From assembly GCF_047302465.1 (NCBI RefSeq), contig NZ_CP178621.1:62001-126000 (forward strand): a stretch of DNA of 64,000 nucleotides. Direction: 5' to 3'. This DNA is from JACMRP01 sp047302465 (GTDB lineage: Bacteria; Bdellovibrionota; Bdellovibrionia; Bdellovibrionales; Bdellovibrionaceae). The translations under genes were made by a program, and so were the position numbers. Shown here in pieces: positions 36,979 to 45,576 of the stretch; position 1 is the stretch's first letter, and each line of letters begins with the position of its first letter. The notes beneath the pieces are model-generated. The model was not told the origin of the DNA and searched no databases. It was given only the letters and a program-made list of their open reading frames with translations.

Positions 36979-37131
36979 ATGAACAAGATCGTCTTATTAA
37001 AAATTATGATGATGGTTACGACCCTTTTCATGGTCCTTTATGCGATGCGCGAATTGCGCCAGCCTTCCAAGGTCCTGAGAGCGAACAGTAATAACCCGGT
37101 TTTTTTACTTTTTGGAAACACCGGCAAATAG
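36979..37131 (+). CDS. Possible small membrane peptide
   Basis: 50 residues beginning MNKIVLLKIMMMVTTLFMVL: one hydrophobic helix and a short basic tail. There is a GGGG just before the ATG, but its spacing is too short for a good ribosome-binding site; a GGAGGGGG lies further upstream. This is the only coding candidate in the 300 bp between the cyclase gene and tRNA-Asn. Weakly supported. Confidence 0.3.
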   Translation: MNKIVLLKIMMMVTTLFMVLYAMRELRQPSKVLRANSNNPVFLLFGNTGK

Positions 37132-37185
37132 GTTAGATATTGACTTTGCTGGTCGTAGGCCCTAATTTGGGCGCTTCCGACACGT

Positions 37186-37261
37186 TCAGAAGTAGCTCAG
37201 TCGGTAGAGCAAGCGGCTGTTAACCGCTGGGTCGGGGGTTCGAGTCCCTCCTTCTGAGCCA
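37186..37261 (+). tRNA. tRNA-Asn (anticodon GUU)
   Basis: Acceptor TCAGAAG/CTTCTGA, anticodon stem AGCGG/CCGCT with loop CTGTTAA (anticodon GTT), T-arm GGGGGTTCGAGTCCCTC, encoded CCA. It is 76 nt long, followed by a T-rich stretch that may end transcription. Confidence 0.96.
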
Positions 37262-37404
37262 TTTTTTATTTCAAATCACAACCCTTAAAAATTGAATACC
37301 ACGACGAAAGCTTCCAGCGTTCTTGGGAGAAATATCACCGCATTCACGCATCTCCTCCTGCATACTTTTTCTTTGTTCTTACAACTCAACAAGGAGATCC
37401 GTAG

Positions 37405-37779
37405 ATGAAAAAGCTTTTGAGCTTATTCTTAGCCACATCTTTTTTTGCCATTGCAGCACCTGCTTTCGAAGCAGAAGGAAAATTCAGAATCGGAGACGAT
37501 GAGTTCGAACCACCTTACGTTCAATTGGAAAACGGACAAGTAATTCAAACCGATGATGCCGGCACAAACGAGTACCGAGGTCGTCGTTCTTGGTGCGGTA
37601 AAGGTTATGAGCGAGTCGCTCGCTGGCGTTGGGATGCCCGCAAACACCGTTGGGATTTTGCTGGATACACTTGCCGCAAATATCGTGGCGATAATAACCG
37701 TTGGGGCCGAGGTGGCAACCCGGGTCGTGGTAATCGCGCAAGTCGCAACAGTGGTTTTGATACCAGAGAGTGCCATTAA
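37405..37779 (+). CDS. Small secreted Arg/Gly-rich protein with W-x-F-x-G-Y-x-C motif
   Basis: 124 residues. Signal peptide of about 20 residues (LLSLFLATSFFAIAAPAFEA), then an acidic segment, a basic aromatic segment RWRWDARKHRWDFAGYTC, and an RGD/Gly/Asn-rich basic tail. AAGGAGA precedes the ATG at good spacing. The aromatic motif is repeated in the next gene, so the two are distant paralogues or share a binding element. Family unknown. Confidence 0.75.
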   Translation: MKKLLSLFLATSFFAIAAPAFEAEGKFRIGDDEFEPPYVQLENGQVIQTDDAGTNEYRGRRSWCGKGYERVARWRWDARKHRWDFAGYTCRKYRGDNNRWGRGGNPGRGNRASRNSGFDTRECH

Positions 37780-37781
37780 TT

Positions 37782-37991
37782 ATGAAACTGCTTTTTGCCC
37801 TGGGATTAGTCACAGGTTTGGTACTCACGGCGAAGGTGGGTATTACCAAGCCTGCGGAAACCCACAAAAACTCCCTGCTCTTACGTAGTGAATGTGCACA
37901 AGGTGACCGTGGCGAGGCCGCATACAATTGGGATGCAGTCCAAAGCCGCTGGGTTTTTGTGGGGTATCGCTGCCAAGAGCCAGACCAGTAG
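37782..37991 (+). CDS. Small secreted protein, paralogous C-terminal motif
   Basis: 69 residues: N-terminal hydrophobic signal (LLFALGLVTGLVLTA) and a C-terminal YNWDAVQSRWVFVGYRC that matches the motif of the preceding protein (W-D-x3-x-R-W-x-F-x-G-Y-x-C). I start it at ATG 37782, 3 nt after the preceding stop codon; an in-frame GTG at 37770 is less likely. Probably co-translated with its neighbour. Confidence 0.65.
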   Translation: MKLLFALGLVTGLVLTAKVGITKPAETHKNSLLLRSECAQGDRGEAAYNWDAVQSRWVFVGYRCQEPDQ

Positions 37992-38071
37992 AAATGTCTA
38001 AAGTAGCTAAATGTCTAATTTTTGCGCCCAAACTTGAGCTAAAACTCAAAGTATTCTACTTTTAAACCTAG

Positions 38072-38641
38072 ATGCGATTATTGAATCACTTCGTTTTATT
38101 TATTGGGCTCCTGGTGCTGGTGGCATGTTCTCCTTCGAAAAAGGCAGCAGAGACCCCTATTCCCGAACCACCACCAGATCGCAAGCTTGGCGAAGGTGAA
38201 CCTGCCCAAGGCAGTATCAATGGCAAAGCTTGGGAGTTTAAGAGCGGACGTGCCTTCGTCTATCGTAAGTATCGTACGAACTACCTCGTCATTCAGCTTT
38301 GGGGCGACAAATTCGAAGACCCATGCAAAGAAAAAACGGGTTCGGTTCTGCAGGTACGATTGACGGCTCCTCAACAGATGGCGACCTGGATGATTGCACC
38401 CGAGGATCCATTTAACTCAAACCTTTCGATTTTCTTTACGGATTTAGACTTCCAACCGCAACCTCGCGACAATATGCGGGCGGACTTGGGCGAGATCAGT
38501 TTTGGCATCATCAATAAGTTCGAAGTGCATGGGTATTTAAATGGGTCCTTCAAAAACCCGAAGGTTGGCGGCACCCATGTGGCGGGGGATTTTGCAGTTC
38601 CGCTTTGCCAGGAGAGTGCCTCATTCGGAGACAATTTTTAG
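38072..38641 (+). CDS. Lipoprotein of unknown function
   Basis: 189 residues. Lipobox LVLVA|C with Cys19, a Pro-rich linker (PIPEPPPD) and a beta-rich domain (INGKAWEFKSGRAFVY ... FEVHGYLNGSF). Two cysteines (in DPCKE and PLCQE) may form a disulphide. It resembles small lipoproteins widespread in Bdellovibrio. It lies alone between the small secreted pair and the next secreted protein. Confidence 0.75.
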   Translation: MRLLNHFVLFIGLLVLVACSPSKKAAETPIPEPPPDRKLGEGEPAQGSINGKAWEFKSGRAFVYRKYRTNYLVIQLWGDKFEDPCKEKTGSVLQVRLTAPQQMATWMIAPEDPFNSNLSIFFTDLDFQPQPRDNMRADLGEISFGIINKFEVHGYLNGSFKNPKVGGTHVAGDFAVPLCQESASFGDNF

Positions 38642-38766
38642 CTCTAAGAGCCCATAATTGCTCCAGAATTTCCATTAAATCCAATACAATTGACCTGACG
38701 CGTCGTTAGTGGGGGCATAGGCTTTGAAGGCATGGCTGCAGATGTACGTTTTTGCGGAGGCCTTTA

Positions 38767-39288
38767 ATGCACCTTAAGAAGCAACTGCCTGTATGGCTAT
38801 TTACATTGATTTGCGCCACTTCATTAGAAGTTTGCGCTGTTGCTTCTGCCACTACATCCCCTACTCATGAATCCGTAAAAACCAAAAGCTTCCGCGAATG
38901 GAAGAGTGAAAAAGTCCAAGATGCCCTGACCCGCGTCACCGTTACTAAGACCAAAATTCAAATTGCTAAAAGCAAAGATCCTAACGTCGCTCGTCGCAAA
39001 GCGGGTATCGAGGCAAGTTCTGGAACTAACAGCGAAAGTTTAGAAACTCAGTTGCAGCAAGATCAGTCCATTTTAGAAATGGCGAAGGATCTTTCAGTGA
39101 CAGACTACTTCGTTGGTTACCTCACAAAGGTTCAAGATAAGAAAGCAGCCTTCAATGAGGTTGCAGGCAAACTTACTGCAGAAGAAGTGGCCGAATTAAT
39201 GGCCGCCTATGCAAATAGCGTCTTTGGTAGTCACACTTCGGAGATGCCTCCAAGTGCTCAAGATTTATCCTCAGACCGTATTAGATAA
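38767..39288 (+). CDS. Secreted protein of unknown function
   Basis: 173 residues. ATG 38767 is chosen because GGAGG ends 6 nt upstream; a TTG at 38752 would add five residues. The signal-peptide-like N-terminus (LPVWLFTLICATSLEVCAVASA) precedes a charged, mostly helical domain (EWKSEKVQDALTRVTVTKTKI) without cysteines after the signal. Family unknown. Located just upstream of groES but separated from it by its own promoter region. Confidence 0.7.
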   Translation: MHLKKQLPVWLFTLICATSLEVCAVASATTSPTHESVKTKSFREWKSEKVQDALTRVTVTKTKIQIAKSKDPNVARRKAGIEASSGTNSESLETQLQQDQSILEMAKDLSVTDYFVGYLTKVQDKKAAFNEVAGKLTAEEVAELMAAYANSVFGSHTSEMPPSAQDLSSDRIR

Positions 39289-39356
39289 CTCATCAAAAAT
39301 ACTAAAGTTGCTTCCAATTTACGCAGAGCCCTAAAAGATAATTTAGCCTATATGCC

Positions 39357-39386
39357 TTGACATAATTACGAGGCAATTCATATTAC
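39357..39386 (+). promoter_or_regulatory. Putative promoter of groES-groEL
   Basis: TTGACA (39357-39362), an 18 bp spacer and TATTAC (39381-39386) resemble a vegetative promoter. No CIRCE inverted repeat (TTAGCACTC-N9-GAGTGCTAA) is visible in the gap, so HrcA-type control is not supported here. Confidence 0.45.
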
Positions 39387-39425
39387 CACCATCTATAAGT
39401 CATCCATTTTTCGGAGGTAATTTAC

Positions 39426-39725
39426 ATGGCTAAAGAGATTGGCGTTCGCCCTCTTCATGATCGTATTTTGGTTCGTCGTATGGCAGAAGAAGAAAAAACT
39501 GCTGGCGGACTTTTCATTCCAGACACTGCTAAAGAAAAGCCTCAAAAAGGTGAAATCGTTGCTACCGGTAAAGGTCGCGTAACTGAAGACGGCAAAATCC
39601 TTCCATTGGAAGTGAAAGCTGGCGACAAAGTTCTTTTCAGCAAATACGCAGGCACAGAGCTTAAGCTTGATGGCCAAGAGTATTTGATGATGAGAGAAGA
39701 AGATATCCTCGGTATCTTCCACTAA
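39426..39725 (+). CDS. groES: Co-chaperonin GroES
   Basis: 99 residues; the lid of the GroEL chamber. N-terminal RPLHDRILVRR, mobile loop (EEEKTAGGLFIPDTAKEKPQKG) and C-terminal EEDILGIF are typical. GGAGG precedes the ATG. It forms an operon with groEL 37 bp downstream. Confidence 0.97.
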   Translation: MAKEIGVRPLHDRILVRRMAEEEKTAGGLFIPDTAKEKPQKGEIVATGKGRVTEDGKILPLEVKAGDKVLFSKYAGTELKLDGQEYLMMREEDILGIFH

Positions 39726-39762
39726 TTTTATTTTCTAAGTTTTTTATTAAGGAGAATTTTAA

Positions 39763-41409
39763 ATGAGTAAAGAATTACGTTTTTCTGAAGACGCTCGCGC
39801 ACACATCCTAAAAGGTGTTAACACTCTTGCGAACGCTGTGAAAGTGACTCTTGGACCTAAAGGTCGTAACGTTGTAATCGAAAAATCTTTCGGTTCACCA
39901 TTGATCACTAAAGACGGTGTAACTGTTGCTAAAGAAATCGAATTGGAAAACAAATTCGAAAACATGGGCGCTCAGATGGTTAAAGAAGTTGCTTCTAAAA
40001 CCAATGAAGAAGCTGGTGACGGTACAACAACTGCAACTGTTTTGGCTCAAGCGATCTATCGCGAAGGCGCTAAAATCGTTACAGCTGGTCACAACCCAAT
40101 GTCTGTAAAACGCGGTATCGATAAAGCCGTGAACATGATCGTAGAAGAACTTAAAACTATGGCGAAACCTGTAAAAGGTTCGAACGAAGTTGCTCAAGTT
40201 GGTTCTATCTCTGCAAACAACGACAAAGAAATCGGTCAAATGTTGGCAGACGCTATGGATAAAGTCGGCAAAGAAGGCGTTATCACTATCGAAGAATCTA
40301 AAACTGCTAAAACTGAAGTAACAGTTGTAGAAGGTATGCAATTCGACCGTGGTTACCTTTCTCCTTACTTCGTAACTAACGCAGAAAGAATGGAAGCTGT
40401 TCTTGAGAACGCTTTGGTTCTTGTATACGACAAAAAAATCACTTCAATGAAAGACATGATCGGTATTCTTGAAGGCGTTGCTAAGCAAGGTCGTCAATTG
40501 TTGATCATCGCTGAAGATGTTGAAGGCGAAGCATTGGCAACTTTGGTTGTTAATAAATTGCGTGGCACTCTTCAAGTTTGCGCTGTGAAAGCTCCTGGCT
40601 TCGGTGACCGCCGTAAAGCTATGCTTGAAGACATCGCGATCTTGACTGGCGCGAAAATGATCTCTGAAGACATGGGTGCGAAACTTGAGCAAGCTACTGC
40701 TGCTGACTTGGGTACTGCAAAACGCATCGTTGTAGACAAAGACAACACAACAATCATTGATGGTTCTGGCAAAAAAGCAGACATCACTGCTCGCGTAAAC
40801 CAAGTTAAAGCTCAAGTCGAAGAAACTACTTCTGACTATGACAAAGAAAAATTGAAAGAGCGTTTGGCTAAATTGGCTGGCGGCGTAGCTGTTATCCACG
40901 TTGGTGCTCCTTCAGAAGTTGAAATGAAAGAGAAAAAACACCGCGTAGAAGATGCTTTGAATGCAACTCGCGCAGCTGTTGAAGAAGGTATCGTAGCTGG
41001 TGGTGGTACTGCCCTTTTGAGAGCGGCAACTAAAATCGATAAAACTAAATTCTCTGAAGAAGAGCAATTTGGCGCGATGATCATCAAACGTGCTTGCGAA
41101 GAGCCTATTCGTCAAATCGCTGCAAATGCGGGTCTTGATGGCGCGATCGTTTTGGATCGTATCCTTCAAAACAAATCAAATGCATGGGGCTTCAACGCTT
41201 ATTCTGACGAATACACTGACTTGATCAAAGACGGCGTTATCGATCCAGTTAAAGTTGTTCGTTGTGCACTTGTAAACGCAGCTTCTGTTGCGTCTTTGAT
41301 GCTTACAACTGAAACAATGATTGCAGAAGCTCCTAAAAAGGAATCTGCAGGTATGCCAGGTGGCGCTCCAGGAATGGGCGGCATGGGTGGCATGGGCGAT
41401 ATGATGTAA
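39763..41409 (+). CDS. groEL: Chaperonin GroEL
   Basis: 548 residues; ATP-driven folding chamber. Visible: KVTLGPKGRNVV, the ATP-binding DGTTTATVLA, EGIVAGGGTALLRA and the Gly-Met repeat C-terminus (GMGGMGGMGDMM). Codon use looks biased towards a restricted set, as expected for a highly expressed gene. A strong terminator follows. Confidence 0.98.
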   Translation: MSKELRFSEDARAHILKGVNTLANAVKVTLGPKGRNVVIEKSFGSPLITKDGVTVAKEIELENKFENMGAQMVKEVASKTNEEAGDGTTTATVLAQAIYREGAKIVTAGHNPMSVKRGIDKAVNMIVEELKTMAKPVKGSNEVAQVGSISANNDKEIGQMLADAMDKVGKEGVITIEESKTAKTEVTVVEGMQFDRGYLSPYFVTNAERMEAVLENALVLVYDKKITSMKDMIGILEGVAKQGRQLLIIAEDVEGEALATLVVNKLRGTLQVCAVKAPGFGDRRKAMLEDIAILTGAKMISEDMGAKLEQATAADLGTAKRIVVDKDNTTIIDGSGKKADITARVNQVKAQVEETTSDYDKEKLKERLAKLAGGVAVIHVGAPSEVEMKEKKHRVEDALNATRAAVEEGIVAGGGTALLRAATKIDKTKFSEEEQFGAMIIKRACEEPIRQIAANAGLDGAIVLDRILQNKSNAWGFNAYSDEYTDLIKDGVIDPVKVVRCALVNAASVASLMLTTETMIAEAPKKESAGMPGGAPGMGGMGGMGDMM

Positions 41410-41434
41410 TCTGCGCCTCTAGTGGTAAACACTC

Positions 41435-41467
41435 AAAACCCTCGGTGGAAACACCGGGGGTTTTTTT
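41435..41467. terminator. Intrinsic terminator of groESL
   Basis: AAAACCCTCGGTG pairs with CACCGGGGGTTTT around a GAAA loop (one wobble), followed by a T-run to 41467. The A-run on the other side lets it also act on the convergent solute-binding protein gene, whose stop overlaps it. Confidence 0.9.
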
Positions 41468-42206
41468 ATTTCTTCATCAGTCTCAAATACTCTTCGCGGT
41501 TCTTTGTGAAGGTTTGATCCAAAAAGTTTACAAGATCCGGAGATAGGTTTTTGTGAAAGGCTGGATAGATTTTAAATTCTGGGCCCGGTAGCCTTACCAC
41601 CTTCAGTGAGTCCGACATGTTGTTATTCAGAACCATGTATTCGGCGACTTGATGGAGGTGAATGAAGATGCCATCGATACGCCCATTTGCTAACAACGAC
41701 AGAGTGCGGTCCGAGACACTATATCCAGTTAATGGATAAAGAGAGATTTTGTTTTCTTCGATAAACGGCGGAATAAGTACGCCCGCCATCATCGAGATCA
41801 TCTTATTTTTGAAAGCGCTGTAATCGCTGACTTCATTACCCTTCACAAACCCTTTACGTACGATCATAGAAGGTTGACCTGAAATAAAAGGTTCTTTGGC
41901 ATAGCCGTACAGCTTTTGTCTTTCAGGGGTCACAATCAAGAAACACAACACATCTAATTCGCCGACTTCGAGTTCTTTCAGAAGACGTGCTGTGGGTGCT
42001 TGATGCCATTCAATGTTCATGTTGTATTTTGCTTTGAGTGCGGGTGCTATGAATTGATCTACAAATTGTGGGACAAGTCCACCGGGGCGTGGAGAGTTCG
42101 CATCGTAAAGAAAATGAGGCCCGCCCTCAATACCTGCTATTCGCAGACTCTTCGCCTGAGCGTTTGAGCTAACAATAAGTAATACAAGACATAATATGCG
42201 TACCAT
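41466..42206 (-). CDS. Periplasmic solute-binding protein (family 3-like)
   Basis: 246 residues. Signal peptide 1-18 (ILCLVLLIVSSNAQA), then an SBP_bac_3-type domain: GGLVPQFVDQF, LLKELEVGELDVLCFLIVTPERQKLYGYAKEPF (GELD motif), LLANGRIDGIFIH. No permease or ATPase gene is nearby, so it may feed an orphan transporter or act as a receptor; proteins of this subclass in Bdellovibrio are often solitary. Confidence 0.82.
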   Translation of the reverse strand: MVRILCLVLLIVSSNAQAKSLRIAGIEGGPHFLYDANSPRPGGLVPQFVDQFIAPALKAKYNMNIEWHQAPTARLLKELEVGELDVLCFLIVTPERQKLYGYAKEPFISGQPSMIVRKGFVKGNEVSDYSAFKNKMISMMAGVLIPPFIEENKISLYPLTGYSVSDRTLSLLANGRIDGIFIHLHQVAEYMVLNNNMSDSLKVVRLPGPEFKIYPAFHKNLSPDLVNFLDQTFTKNREEYLRLMKK

Positions 42207-42253
42207 ACCATCCCATTAAATCACGTTTGTTGGATGGATTGAGTTCGTGTTTC

Positions 42254-43843
42254 TTAGAAAAGATACTCAATTCCACCCATAAAGCTTGTAATCTTTTGAG
42301 TTGTGTTTGAGGAGGTATGGGTTCCAGATCCGGTCCCCGAGAAATCGGTTGAATAGTACTCAAAGTTGATTTCGCCACGAATTTTAAACCGGCTCTTCAG
42401 GTGGTAAACACCGAAGAAGCCAAACTGATTAATAGTGCTGTCAGAAGAATCACCGGATGCTGTTGATTCGCTCATGCTAGGACTTAGGAACAAATTAAAT
42501 TGCGCGCCTAAATCCATTGGGATTTCCTGACTAAGTGGGAATTGTCCAAGGACACCAAACACCAATCCACCATAGTTCATATTGGTAAATGCCAGTGGCG
42601 TGCTTTGGTCTGAATGTGAATTATAAGTGGCATAGCCTGCGCTCAGTTGGAGTTTAGGACCAAAGAAGTCTTCACTCATTAAGAAGTTGTAAGCTCCGGA
42701 GACACCGTAAGAAGACAATGACATATTCAAAGTTGCAGGAGTTGCGCCCGCAAGCGGATTTGAAACACTAAAAACAGACTGGCGAATGTTATAAAGAACA
42801 TTCCACTCGCTGCTTAACCAGAGCTCGCCCTTGATTGCGATCTCAGGAGCCATCGAAGTAGAAGCTTCAATAGAGCCCGAAGCACTCAAATTGGTAGACA
42901 TGCTGTAGTTGCCGATTCCGGCTAACAGTGCGATACGACCATATTGTGGAGCTTGTTGCGGTAACCACTCTTGCGGGTTATCGCCATAGCTAAGATCACG
43001 ATCTTTACGGTTTTCTAAACCAGGTACAACTTTTCCATTGGCTACGACAGGCTCATTGTAGCGAACGAAATCAAGCGGCAAGAGTTTCATGCCTGTTTGA
43101 AGAGTTCCAGGTTCACGCTCGTAGGTGACATAGGCAAAGCTAAGATATTCGTCTGTTTTAAAGATTTTGATTTTTCCTAAGATCTCTTTTTCAGTGCTCA
43201 CCATGAATTTCAATTTCGGATGGCGGTTTACTTTCAAAATTTGAATCACGGAGATTTCGTCGTTATTTTTAACGCCGGTTTTAAAACCAAGATTAATTGT
43301 AACCTCTTGACCGCGACGGCTTAAAATCATCCCGCGGTATGGAAGACGCGCTTTGATCTTTTCGTACATGCCTTCAAGTTGCTTTTCAAGGTCTGCAATT
43401 TCAAATCCTGGATAGTCGACAAGCTCTTCTTGCAAAAGTGGGAAGCCAGAAGTTCCGGCAAAGAAAGTCAGTCTTCCGTTTAAACCTTTGGGACCCTTTG
43501 TGATTCGGAATGAAAACAAACCCTGAGCTTTCGCCGTATTCAGAAGACCCTTTACTGCGTTAGGATTTTCATCGAGGTCTAGGGGCGCTTGAGTTGAATC
43601 CGGTAGAGCTTCGTAGGACCACAATTTTTCATTGCTGATGAGGTCTTGAAACTTCTTATACAAAGGTTGGGCATAGATGCCCTTGATGTTGTCTGTGAAG
43701 GGAACTGCCGTGACAGTTTTCACTGTAAGATCTTGATCTGCCGCACTTACAAAGGAAGATGTCGACTGGGCTCTGGTCTGTAATGAAAAGAGCAGGACGA
43801 ATAGCATCTGACAGAGAAGCAGGACTCCAAGATTTGTTTTCAT
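42254..43843 (-). CDS. Putative outer-membrane beta-barrel protein
   Basis: 529 residues. Signal peptide 1-25, an N-terminal periplasmic region of about 270 residues containing LGFKTGVKNNDEISVIQI (OB/beta-rich fold), then from about 300 amphipathic strands ending in FMGGIEYLF, the C-terminal Phe typical of barrels recognised by BamA. It is divergent from another barrel candidate at 43921; function unknown. Confidence 0.7.
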   Translation of the reverse strand: MKTNLGVLLLCQMLFVLLFSLQTRAQSTSSFVSAADQDLTVKTVTAVPFTDNIKGIYAQPLYKKFQDLISNEKLWSYEALPDSTQAPLDLDENPNAVKGLLNTAKAQGLFSFRITKGPKGLNGRLTFFAGTSGFPLLQEELVDYPGFEIADLEKQLEGMYEKIKARLPYRGMILSRRGQEVTINLGFKTGVKNNDEISVIQILKVNRHPKLKFMVSTEKEILGKIKIFKTDEYLSFAYVTYEREPGTLQTGMKLLPLDFVRYNEPVVANGKVVPGLENRKDRDLSYGDNPQEWLPQQAPQYGRIALLAGIGNYSMSTNLSASGSIEASTSMAPEIAIKGELWLSSEWNVLYNIRQSVFSVSNPLAGATPATLNMSLSSYGVSGAYNFLMSEDFFGPKLQLSAGYATYNSHSDQSTPLAFTNMNYGGLVFGVLGQFPLSQEIPMDLGAQFNLFLSPSMSESTASGDSSDSTINQFGFFGVYHLKSRFKIRGEINFEYYSTDFSGTGSGTHTSSNTTQKITSFMGGIEYLF

Positions 43844-43920
43844 ATTTTTATTCTGCCTGCGTCGAAAAAAGTCGTCAATTTCACATCAAGTAAATCGCTC
43901 GAGAATCCGAAAAATCTGGT

Positions 43921-45030
43921 ATGAAGTTCGTATTCGCAACGCTCACTCTTGCAGTTACATTGGTTCACTCAAGCAGATCCCATGCTCAGTTGGATTCTTC
44001 TTATGAACTTTTACTAGGAACTCACGCGGCCAGTGTGGGAACTGAAACCTCAGCTCCAACAAAAATGCCGACGACTAAGAAAAAGCGTCTGCCGGCGAGT
44101 GATGTGCCTACGACGAATGTCCAGGTGCCAGTCAGTGCGAAAACAGAAATTCCACAAGGGCCTCCTATGCCTGCAAAGCTGGATCCCGATGTGCAACTAA
44201 CTCCAAAGACACCAGAGGCTCCAGAGCCTAGTATTTCTCAGCAGGCGCAAAGCCTGTTCACGGCAGACCCAGAAAAGGTGATCGGTTTTTACGAAAACCA
44301 ATTTGATGACGAAGATCCTCGCCAAAATAAAGTGGATATTAGCTTCGCCCCGGGTTTTGCAAATAACGAGTCTTCTTCAAACTATTCCTTTAGAGATTAC
44401 CGCAGCGTTTATACCGCTATTACGATGGGTGCGAATGTATGGTTAACACCGGCTATCGGTGTTGGTGGAAACTTCTTGTTTTCGCTAGGTGCTGATACTA
44501 GTGGCGATGCCGTGACAAACACCCGATCGCCAGCTCGTTATGAGTTTTTGGATTTGGGTTTGAAGTTCCGTCAGTTTTTTGGATTTACGCCACTATCGAA
44601 GTCACTTGAATTTGACGTTCTATACAGCGATTACAAAATGAATGTGAACGCTGATGACCTACAACGTGCGAAACTTAAAAGCTCGGGTGCGGGTCTTAAG
44701 GTTATTTTGCGCTTACCTACCAGCAAAGATATGGCTTGGTATTTAGGTGGTAGCTTCTATCCACGTCTTCAGCATTCAGAATCAAAAGCGGGTGTGGAAG
44801 TAAACTCGGGCAACAATACCGAGAATGTGCGTTTGGGTGTTCAGTTAGGTTCAGAAATCAAGCTTTCAAGACAGTCACAAATTTTCTATGAAGGCTCTGT
44901 AATGTCAGAAAAGAATCTTTTTGATGGCACAGCAGGTGTGGCAGATCCAGCAACCGGTGCTACTCCTACAAACGTCAGCGTAACAAATACGATGTATTTG
45001 TTTTCGATAGGTTATCGCTGGGGCAACTAA
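43921..45030 (+). CDS. Putative outer-membrane beta-barrel protein
   Basis: 369 residues. Signal peptide about 1-22, a disordered Pro/Thr-rich linker (about 40-110), then strands from about 135 to the C-terminus, ending YLFSIGYRWGN. The stop codon lies 2 nt before a 22 bp inverted-repeat arm, and the hexamer covering the stop (CAACTA) is repeated on the far side of the element. The original C-terminus may therefore have been altered by an insertion (inference). No clear ribosome-binding site upstream. Confidence 0.7.
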   Translation: MKFVFATLTLAVTLVHSSRSHAQLDSSYELLLGTHAASVGTETSAPTKMPTTKKKRLPASDVPTTNVQVPVSAKTEIPQGPPMPAKLDPDVQLTPKTPEAPEPSISQQAQSLFTADPEKVIGFYENQFDDEDPRQNKVDISFAPGFANNESSSNYSFRDYRSVYTAITMGANVWLTPAIGVGGNFLFSLGADTSGDAVTNTRSPARYEFLDLGLKFRQFFGFTPLSKSLEFDVLYSDYKMNVNADDLQRAKLKSSGAGLKVILRLPTSKDMAWYLGGSFYPRLQHSESKAGVEVNSGNNTENVRLGVQLGSEIKLSRQSQIFYEGSVMSEKNLFDGTAGVADPATGATPTNVSVTNTMYLFSIGYRWGN

Positions 45031-45031
45031 A

Positions 45032-45132
45032 GAATCTATCTCAAAGGCTCAAATCCAGCGTTGATCGTCGTCGCAGTACGAGATGTACAGCTTCCTCCTC
45101 TCGCCTTGGCTTTGAACCTTTGAGATAGATTC
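45032..45132. repeat. 101 bp element with 22 bp inverted terminal repeats
   Basis: Left arm 45032-45053 and right arm 45111-45132 are inverted repeats matching at 21 of 22 positions, separated by 57 bp. No T-run follows, so it is not a standard terminator. The hexamer CAACTA occurs just outside both ends (45024-45029 and 45133-45138), compatible with a target-site duplication of a MITE-like element, though the left copy is 2 nt away from the arm. A long transcript hairpin (RNase III substrate or small RNA) is the alternative. Confidence 0.7.
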
Positions 45133-45156
45133 CAACTACGCTAAGGTCCAGTCCTG

Positions 45157-45192
45157 TTAGACAATCCCTTCGGAAGTTTCGATAATTGATTT
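45157..45192 (+). promoter_or_regulatory. Putative promoter of a leaderless transcript
   Basis: TTAGAC (45157-45162), an 18 bp spacer and GATAAT (45181-45186). The -10 box ends 6 nt before ATG 45193, placing the transcription start at about the start codon. No Shine-Dalgarno sequence. Confidence 0.4.
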
Positions 45193-45576
45193 ATGAGCTT
45201 TCGCTATATCGTTATCGATGATGCCCCCTTCGTCAGTGAGTTGATTAAGAATATTCTTAAAGATTCTGGCGGTCTTTGCGTGGGCGCAGCCGTGAACGGT
45301 GAAGAGGGTTTTCGTCTTTTCCAGAAAACTCTGCCTGATCTTGTAATTCTCGATATGGTGATGCCGAAAGAAAATGGAATTGAGCTTGCGCGAAAAATTC
45401 GTGAGATCACTCACGAGGTGATCATTGTCGCCTGCTCAACTTTGGATGATCGCAATATTATTGATAACGCTAAGGATATTGGCTGCAACGAATACGTTGT
45501 AAAACCCTTTACTAAAGAAGGCTTTTTACAAGTCGTAGAGAAGCATTTCAAATTTAAACCGGAGAAAGCAAAATGA
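45193..45576 (+). CDS. CheY-like single-domain response regulator
   Basis: 127 residues, receiver domain only: acidic pair D9/D10, phospho-acceptor D54 (VILDMVMPKENG), S82/T83 (ACST) and K104 (VVKPF). Closest in feel to CheY-type regulators used in motility or as phosphate relays. Its stop overlaps the next start (ATGA). No cognate kinase gene adjacent. Confidence 0.9.
   Translation: MSFRYIVIDDAPFVSELIKNILKDSGGLCVGAAVNGEEGFRLFQKTLPDLVILDMVMPKENGIELARKIREITHEVIIVACSTLDDRNIIDNAKDIGCNEYVVKPFTKEGFLQVVEKHFKFKPEKAK

Noticed and set aside
39289..39425. CIRCE element upstream of groES
   Set aside because: The TTAGCACTC-N9-GAGTGCTAA pattern is absent.
39895..41169. Long minus-strand ORFs (up to 151 residues) across groEL
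   Set aside because: Shadows of groEL codon bias; Phe/Ser/Asn-rich and without ribosome-binding sites.
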